DNA from: Lingula anatina
Taxonomy: Eukaryota; Brachiopoda; Lingulata; Lingulida; Lingulidae
DNA: 22,341 nucleotides
Direction of reading: 5' to 3'
NCBI RefSeq assembly: GCF_001039355.2
Contig: NW_019776169.1
Location: 15,668 to 38,008 of the forward strand
Part shown: positions 17,317 to 22,341 of the stretch, piece by piece
Numbering within the stretch: position 1 is the first letter of the stretch
Layout: every line of letters starts with the position of its first letter
The notes under the pieces: model-generated
Told to the model about the DNA's origin: nothing
Database searches by the model: none
What the model saw: only the letters and a program-made list of their open reading frames with translations
Translations under genes and position numbers: made by a program

Positions 17317-18235
17317 GTATAAGGCAACAATTTTGATGGCAAACCAGTTTAATTGACAGTGCCAGGCTATCAAATATTATACTTCTTCATATTCCTTTTC
17401 AAGTGAGTCTCATATTAAAAAAACCTGTAGCTTGGTATCTAGATTGATGCATAGTACCACAGCATACATTTGTGATGCTAACTGCTATGTATGTTATGTG
17501 ATGCACTTCATAAGATTAAAGGCATTAACACATACATGTAGACATTTTAACCTTCCTTTAACACATTTTTTATGAAAATTTCAATATAGATTCCAACCTA
17601 TGACCATACCAAGCACACGCTGTTGAACTCTGGTCTGATGACTGAGGGGATTCCCCTGCACATCACCAGCTCCATGGTGGCAGGCTTCATGACTGCGGTC
17701 ACTACGTCACCAGTGGATGTGGTCAAGACAAGAGTAATGAACCAGAAAAAGATGGAAGGTACACCTGTTTGTTTTTACAAACGTGCATGCAACTTCTGGT
17801 CGTTGAATTCCTTAGTTGAAGACGTACAAAATAATTTCTGTTCTTTATGTAGATTATATGTCTGATTCATTTTCTACGTACTGTGCTATTAATGGTATGA
17901 TTCTGTTATGAAGTGAATTGAGGCCATTTATTTTAATATTTATTTACTTATTTTATTATTATTATTATTTTGTAAAATATTATTCAAAGTAGCGTATTTT
18001 ATTTATTAAAAGATACTTATTGTTGCTTGAATGCTTGAATTATATCCTTTCAGGAAAACATGGCCATCTTTACAAGAGCTCATGGGACTGTGTGGTAAAG
18101 ACGGTGAGATCAGAGGGAATTCTGGGATTGTACAAGGGTTTTTTCCCCAACTGGATGAGGATTGGGCCACACACGATTGTAACTTTCTTCATCTTTGAAC
18201 AGCTAAGAAAGGCTGTTGGGATGGCCCCAGTGTGA
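15153..18235 (+). CDS. ucpB: SLC25 mitochondrial carrier, UCP-like (ucpB-type), 6 exons, 312 aa
   Basis: Joining 15153-15237, 15649-15805, 16086-16225, 16832-17037, 17590-17758 and 18054-18235 across GT-AG introns gives one uninterrupted 312-aa protein, the usual carrier length. Three homologous repeats of about 100 aa each carry the family signature Px[DE]xx[KR]: PIDVIK (32-37), PTDLVK (137-142) and PVDVVK (237-242). Six inner-membrane helices are expected. Even-helix arginines R88, R188 and R288 lie exactly 100 residues apart, in the places used for substrate contact in the UCP, dicarboxylate and oxoglutarate branch. Motifs such as [15 protein letters not shown] and RAAILTATQ favour the UCP/DIC branch, and I think the invertebrate ucpB group. 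The transported substrate cannot be read from sequence. Start M15153 (gtcggATGg) is chosen over an in-frame ATG at 15093 because the protein then begins as carriers usually do. Confidence 0.95.
15486..15551. repeat. ATTT microsatellite followed by T8-G-A21 in carrier intron 1
   Basis: About ten ATTT units, then T8, one G and about 21 A. The T and A runs are complementary and can form a short hairpin. It lies well inside the intron. Confidence 0.85.
15649..15805 (+). CDS. ucpB: Carrier exon 2 (residues 29-81)
   Basis: Starts after catttcag and supplies the first signature [10 protein letters not shown] and the matrix helix [13 protein letters not shown]. The donor is aaagg|gttagt. Confidence 0.93.
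16086..16225 (+). CDS. ucpB: Carrier exon 3 (residues 81-128)
   Basis: Starts after tctctctccag. Carries helix 2 with R88 ([19 protein letters not shown]) and the start of helix 3. The donor is ctctg|gtgagg. Confidence 0.93.
16832..17037 (+). CDS. ucpB: Carrier exon 4 (residues 128-196)
   Basis: Starts after aatcctcag. Carries the second signature [10 protein letters not shown], the matrix helix of repeat 2 and helix 4 with R188 ([12 protein letters not shown]). It ends in phase 0 at acacag|gtgaag. Confidence 0.93.
17271..17314. repeat. (CA)n microsatellite in carrier intron 4
   Basis: About 22 CA units with one A insertion at 17281. A polymorphic-marker type of repeat. Confidence 0.95.
17590..17758 (+). 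CDS. ucpB: Carrier exon 5 (residues 197-253)
   Basis: Starts after tttcaatatag. Encodes IPTYDHTK after helix 4, helix 5 and the third signature [12 protein letters not shown]. The donor is gaag|gtacac. Confidence 0.92.
18054..18235 (+). CDS. ucpB: Carrier exon 6 (residues 253-312, stop)
   Basis: Starts after tatcctttcag. Carries the last matrix helix ([13 protein letters not shown]) and helix 6 with R288 ([20 protein letters not shown]), ending MAPV-stop at 18233-18235. Confidence 0.94.
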
Positions 18236-19700
18236 AAAAAAAATTCTTTCATACGAAGAATTCTTCTTTTTTTTTTTTTTTTTGAAAAAGAAAGCAACAC
18301 TGCCAGTTTGAAATTATAATCCTCTTGGGTGATTTTTGAAATGCGATACCGGTTTATGCATGATGTAGTCTGAAATTTTACTTAATATTCAGTAGTTCAT
18401 GTTATGAAACTGTGATATAAAGAAAACAATATTGATATTTTTGCATAAATATTACATAGTTTTCATATGCATAATACAAACTTTTTTTCTTTTCCTCTCT
18501 TTTTATCTTTATACATGGTGATCAGAAACGGAATTCCAGTCTTTAGAATTTGCAATACATTCCTAAACGTTTTCTTGCCCTGTTGCAGCTGATACCATTT
18601 TTATGTGTTTCGTATAAGATGTCTTACTGATGAATATCTGTTAAATCAACTGTATGCATGTATGGTATGTTGCAGCTCTCAGTGCAACTACTATAGGGTA
18701 TACAGTCTATACGCAATGTTTCTTATAATGTTTATCTCCTGTGCTCGATCCAAGTTTAGGTTATTAAGTCTTATTTCATCTGGAATGCCATTTGGCTTTT
18801 AGCTTTTAATTAGAATGTATTTATTTACAAGGGTAAAAAGGTTAGTCACTGGTTCTGCTTTTTCCACACAAGTAATGCATTTATTAATTAAAATAGCTAC
18901 ACGTACATGTGTTTTACATCTTGAATATGAAATTTTGCATTGTTTCTCAAGTTCTGCAGTTTTAATGTTCGTCAATACAGATTATGTTTCACAATACAGT
19001 AATTTCATACCATTTATTATTCTAGTCTAGAGGAGCAGCAATATACCAGATCAGATACACTATACTCTATCCTAGGACCCATAATTTGATGGGCCCTCGC
19101 TCTTTAAGAAAGAGATTATTGATGTTGTACTCTATATGCTTCAGTGCTCCTTTTTCCCCCCAGGTAACGTGGTTGATAAAAAAAAATTTATTTTTGCTAT
19201 AGCAAATTACAATATAATGATAAGAAAGTTTCAACAATGTATTATTATTTGTTAATCTGAAAGTGCTTTTTTTATGAATGCTCAAAGACTGTGGTATTTG
19301 ATTTGCTCACTTTCAAATGGTGGTCCAGTTTAGATCATTTCCTATCTTATTCAAATATTACATGCCTATGTACTATGTAATGAGGTTTTTCGTTCTTTTA
19401 AGTGTGATGCATAATTGACAAGTTTAAATTAACTTCAAATTGAAATGTTTCATTTGCAATATTTGTTACACAATGAACTTAGTTATGATAATCATTTTTT
19501 CTTGACCTGTTCAAATCTTGTTGACAAATTATGGATAACATATTGAACACATTTTCTATAAAGAATTTTAAAAGGCACCTCAGTGCCGGAAATTGTTTAT
19601 TTCAACGAATCTCTAAGTGCTCACTTGTATATGAAAATATTACTTATAGATTTTATTTCCTTTTATAGTGATATATTGTTAATAAAGGTTGGTGGGAGTT
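18236..19700 (+). other. ucpB: Probable 3' UTR of the carrier gene
   Basis: AT-rich DNA after the stop with no other gene. A T19 run follows at about 18267-18283, next to the palindrome GAAGAATTCTTC (18255-18266). The first canonical AATAAA I find is at 19681, which would give a 3' UTR of about 1.45 kb. Variant signals could end it earlier. Confidence 0.45.
19681..19686 (+). promoter_or_regulatory. ucpB: Candidate poly(A) signal of the carrier gene
   Basis: AATAAA followed by a G/T-rich element (ggttggtgggagtt), the classic arrangement for cleavage. A second AATAAA follows at 19874-19879. Confidence 0.55.
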
Positions 19701-19996
19701 AAACTAAATGTTTTCTTTTTGCTTCAGAATTTCAATTCTCAGTCTCATTTAAAAACTTTTACAGATTTAGAAATATTGACACTATGTATAAATAATGAAT
19801 AGCAGGTGTATCTCTTCTTGATGTAAAGGCATAAATTCCAATGCCTATCTGAAAGAAATTGCAGAGGTATTAAAATAAAAAGTATGACCCTCATGACTTC
19901 ATTTTTTCTTCTTTTTAAGTTTCAGAAAAGAAATGCTTAATATTGACCTAGTACAACTGGAAAAAGATTAGGACAGATAGTAAAGTTTCAATATCT

Positions 19997-20002
19997 TTTA
20001 TT
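19997..20002 (-). promoter_or_regulatory. BRK1: Candidate poly(A) signal of BRK1 (minus strand)
   Basis: TTTATT on the plus strand reads AATAAA on the minus strand. Alternative minus-strand signals nearer the stop codon are at 20703-20708 and 20919-20924. Which one is used cannot be decided here. Confidence 0.35.
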
Positions 20003-21212
20003 GTTTACAAAAAAAAAAAAGACTTGTAAAGATACTTCAACATCAATAACAATAGTAATCAGAAAATGTGAAAAAAAAAAGATGGTGACAGCTATGGTGA
20101 ACACCCCCACCCCAATTTTTTGAATTACTGTCAATTTTATACTTGGAATCATTTTACTCCATAGTCTCACACATATAATACTGTCACCAACATAACTACA
20201 CTGTGTTACATGAAAGCATTAAGTGCTAGGTATTCTTTACATACCAAAACCTTTGTGTGATTTATGTAGTGAAGTTTGAAAAAATCCTTTTCTGTCAGGC
20301 ATTTGAAACTACTTGATCTACTATTCAACTTCAAGTATAACATACAAAAAATAATACAAACTAGAGGATCAGAGAGGCGATACCGCCTCCGAATATTGTA
20401 CCACCAGCTGGAGCAAGCGCATTCGTATAGACCCCCACATACACAAAATAAGGGACACAGCCACCAGGTCTATGCTTGACAAGCTATAAAAATGCAATCA
20501 ACAAGAATTTTCAAAATACGCAAAAAATATATNGGTTCTGTTATCTGTTACCTGACAATCAATAATATGCTTTACAAATGGGTGATTTGAATTTTGGTAA
20601 ATACATATATTTGTAATGCTATTAAATTAAATGTTTACTTTTGAGTTTAACAGTTTAATTCAATGTGAATGGTCTCATAATACTTCAGGAGTCAACAGTC
20701 CTTTTATTATGTACAGGCAATAGTTGTGACATAAACACACCATTTGCGTCTGCCCAAGCCACTGTCAAAGATATATGCACTTTTTGTCGTGAACGTGATT
20801 CCTTCAATTATGATCACTGTAACGTCTTTACACTTGCTAAACATTCACCTGGTTATTAAATATATAAAATTGAAAATGGTCTTGGTGGAATAATTTTTCT
20901 CATCCATTCTAAAAGCTGTTTATTTTTGTGAATTAACTGGTTTTGTGTTCTTGTGTGCTGGTTCTCTCTGGAAATCCTGCTTCAGTGTCTGGACATTTTG
21001 TACACTTTCACCCACAATGTTTCTTCCCTTTTCACACATGACAGTGACGTAAGCCCATGTTTGATCCCAGCATTTTCAGCAAGAGTGATGACAAAACCAG
21101 TGACCCAGAATGTTGTTAGTGTGATTCTTTTCTCCACAGCTGGTAAACTTTACAAGTACATATCATAATAAGACTCTCTCAACTGTTAAATTCATTGTTC
21201 CAAAATGGCTTG

Positions 21213-21239
21213 CTAAGACAATGTTTCTCCTTTTGTAAT
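21213..21239 (-). CDS. BRK1: BRK1 exon 3 coding part (8 codons + stop)
   Basis: After a tttcattttag acceptor the minus strand reads ITKGETLS-stop, matching the conserved BRK1 C-terminus (human ends VTKGETLT). Only 27 nt are coding; the rest of the exon is 3' UTR to the left. Confidence 0.9.
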   Translation of the reverse strand: MTKGETLS

Positions 21240-22241
21240 CTAAAATGAAAAATAAATAAAAACAAGATAATTTTGTAATGTTAAATATATCTGATAATGT
21301 TTTAATTGGTATTTTCAGGCAAATGATTCACCATGACAAGTTTTTTTCTTAAAAGAACATGACTAAGGATGTAATGGGGCATAACTTTATAATATTGCTG
21401 GTAATATTAAACGTAAAAATTGTCCTAAAATTAAAAGAAAACATCAACAAAAACAATTTTAAAATAAACTGCTTATAGTGAAGTTTGGCAAATTGAAATG
21501 CAAGTTTTCAAACTCAAACCACCTACCATGCAGTCATACTTTTTCTTAGAATAAACTTACCCTTGCTTCTATATACTCCACTCTCCTTTCTAGAGCAGTC
21601 AATTTTTCATTCAGCATGGCTAATTTTGATCTACAAGATGTATCTGAAATAATTTAACAGTAAATTTCAATTCAAGTGATAAATTAAAAGATCCTGTGAG
21701 CATATGCAAAAAAGAAACGTCTTTTCTTGCCTTCGATCAGGAAAACTATATTACTAGTTATGTTTGCATTTGTATTAATTTTCTCTTACACTGTACTTTA
21801 ATTGCCAATGTGAAACTGGTGCTTAGCATTTATTTATTTTAAACATTTTCTGAATTTGAGAGGCATGAAGATGTTCTTTTCTCATTGTAAATCCCATATT
21901 TACTGAGATTCAGCCTTTGCAACTTTCAACAGTCCAAAAGTAGAATATAAGACAATAAGAGTCAGGCATTTTGTCAATATGCACAATTGATATGACGGAG
22001 ATTTGAGAAATTTCATCCTTTATCCTAGACTAGTTTTTTCTTTTACTTTCTACATATACGTACACTTATGGACCAAGCTAAACAAAATTATAACCGCTAG
22101 ATGCATGTTTAACTTACCAAATGAATTTAAGAAATCTGCTATCTTTTTTATACTAGTCGTTATAACTTCTATGTATTCTCGATTGGCCCAATCCTGTTGA
22201 ATTTGACGATGTATCACACTTCCTTGATCTCGATGCGACAT
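21213..22241 (-). CDS. BRK1: BRICK1 (HSPC300), WAVE complex subunit, 3 exons, 77 aa
   Basis: Joining complement exons 22241-22118, 21643-21561 and 21239-21213 gives a 77-aa protein, against 75 aa for human BRK1. The core DWANREYIE (17-25) and [10 protein letters not shown] (32-41) is diagnostic for the family. It is followed by the coiled-coil segment [23 protein letters not shown] (about 47-69) and the end [13 protein letters not shown]1 is the smallest subunit of the WAVE regulatory complex, packing in a helical bundle with WAVE and ABI and helping to control Arp2/3-driven actin branching in the cytoplasm. Introns are 474 and 321 bp with GT-AG borders (gtaagt donors in both). It is transcribed towards the carrier gene. 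The N-terminus is two residues longer than human and divergent, as is common. Confidence 0.96.
21561..21643 (-). CDS. BRK1: BRK1 exon 2 (residues 42-69)
   Basis: Begins after an attatttcag acceptor and ends gaagcaagg|gtaagt in phase 0. Encodes [10 protein letters not shown].. through EYIEAR, the coiled-coil part. Confidence 0.95.
22118..22241 (-). CDS. BRK1: BRK1 exon 1 (residues 1-41)
   Basis: Starts at ATG (minus strand, 22241) and ends TTTG|gtaagt after one base of codon 42. Contains the diagnostic DWANREYIE block. Confidence 0.95.
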
Positions 22242-22320
22242 CTTGCTTGCACAGGAAATGCCTATGCGCGCATGCGTTCACAGCCAGGAAGGCGGCTTCC
22301 GGTTGTTTGGTCACGGTAGT
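22242..22320 (-). promoter_or_regulatory. BRK1: TATA-less BRK1 promoter with NRF1- and ETS-like sites
   Basis: The sequence just upstream of the start codon is GC-rich compared with the rest of the window and has no TATA box. GCGCATGCG (22268-22276) matches the NRF1 core palindrome. CTTCCGG (22296-22302) is CCGGAAG on the transcribed strand, an ETS site. Both are typical of animal housekeeping promoters, which fits BRK1. Factor binding is inference. Confidence 0.55.
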
Positions 22321-22338
22321 GGGGGGGGGGGGGGGGGG
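22321..22338. repeat. G18 homopolymer at window edge
   Basis: Eighteen G in a row (preceded by gtagt), within 100 bp of the BRK1 start. It may form a quadruplex. The length is uncertain because such runs are error-prone. Confidence 0.85.
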
Positions 22339-22341
22339 ACA

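Noticed and set aside
18255-18283. Intrinsic-type terminator: palindrome GAAGAATTCTTC followed by a long T run after the carrier stop
   Set aside because: Hairpin plus T-run termination is bacterial. In this spliced nuclear gene the feature is most simply 3' UTR simple sequence.

Overview
This is a eukaryotic, AT-rich window from what is most likely a marine invertebrate, possibly a mollusc or other lophotrochozoan. The evidence is GT-AG introns of 280-610 bp, animal polyadenylation signals, abundant microsatellites and degenerate repeats, and a BRICK1 orthologue very close to animal BRK1. The species is inference. Nothing looks prokaryotic or viral.

Left part (1-9 kb): almost entirely repeats. 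Two tandem units of about 975 bp (1-978 and 979-1868) each carry an identical intact tRNA-Pro(TGG) gene. A second duplication, rich in indels, relates about 3488-4683 to 5523-7320. A 222-bp tandem pair lies at 4665-5085. A nearly identical 577-bp block is repeated at 7410-7986 and 8004-8580, with a single N between the copies, and contains monomers of about 172 bp. I see no convincing protein gene here.

Middle (9-15 kb): one compact TATA-box gene at about 10350-11190 encodes a 75-aa secreted Tyr/Arg/Gly-rich peptide, with an apparent intron in its 3' UTR. Decayed copies of the tRNA-Pro repeat lie at 12471-13576 and 13884-14010; the first keeps only the last 17 nt of the tRNA. A 174-bp foldback element (14320-14493) with near-perfect terminal inverted repeats and an 8-bp target duplication is a hAT-type MITE candidate.

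Right part (15-22.3 kb): two convergent conserved genes. A six-exon plus-strand gene (15153-18235) encodes a 312-aa SLC25 mitochondrial carrier of the UCP-like branch, resembling invertebrate ucpB. A three-exon minus-strand gene (22241-21213) encodes 77-aa BRICK1, the smallest subunit of the WAVE actin-nucleation regulator; its last coding segment is only eight codons plus the stop. Both reading frames were rebuilt by joining exons across canonical splice sites. The two genes are functionally unrelated: one acts in mitochondrial metabolite transport, the other in actin control. They appear to share one short tail-to-tail intergenic zone near 19.7-20.0 kb.
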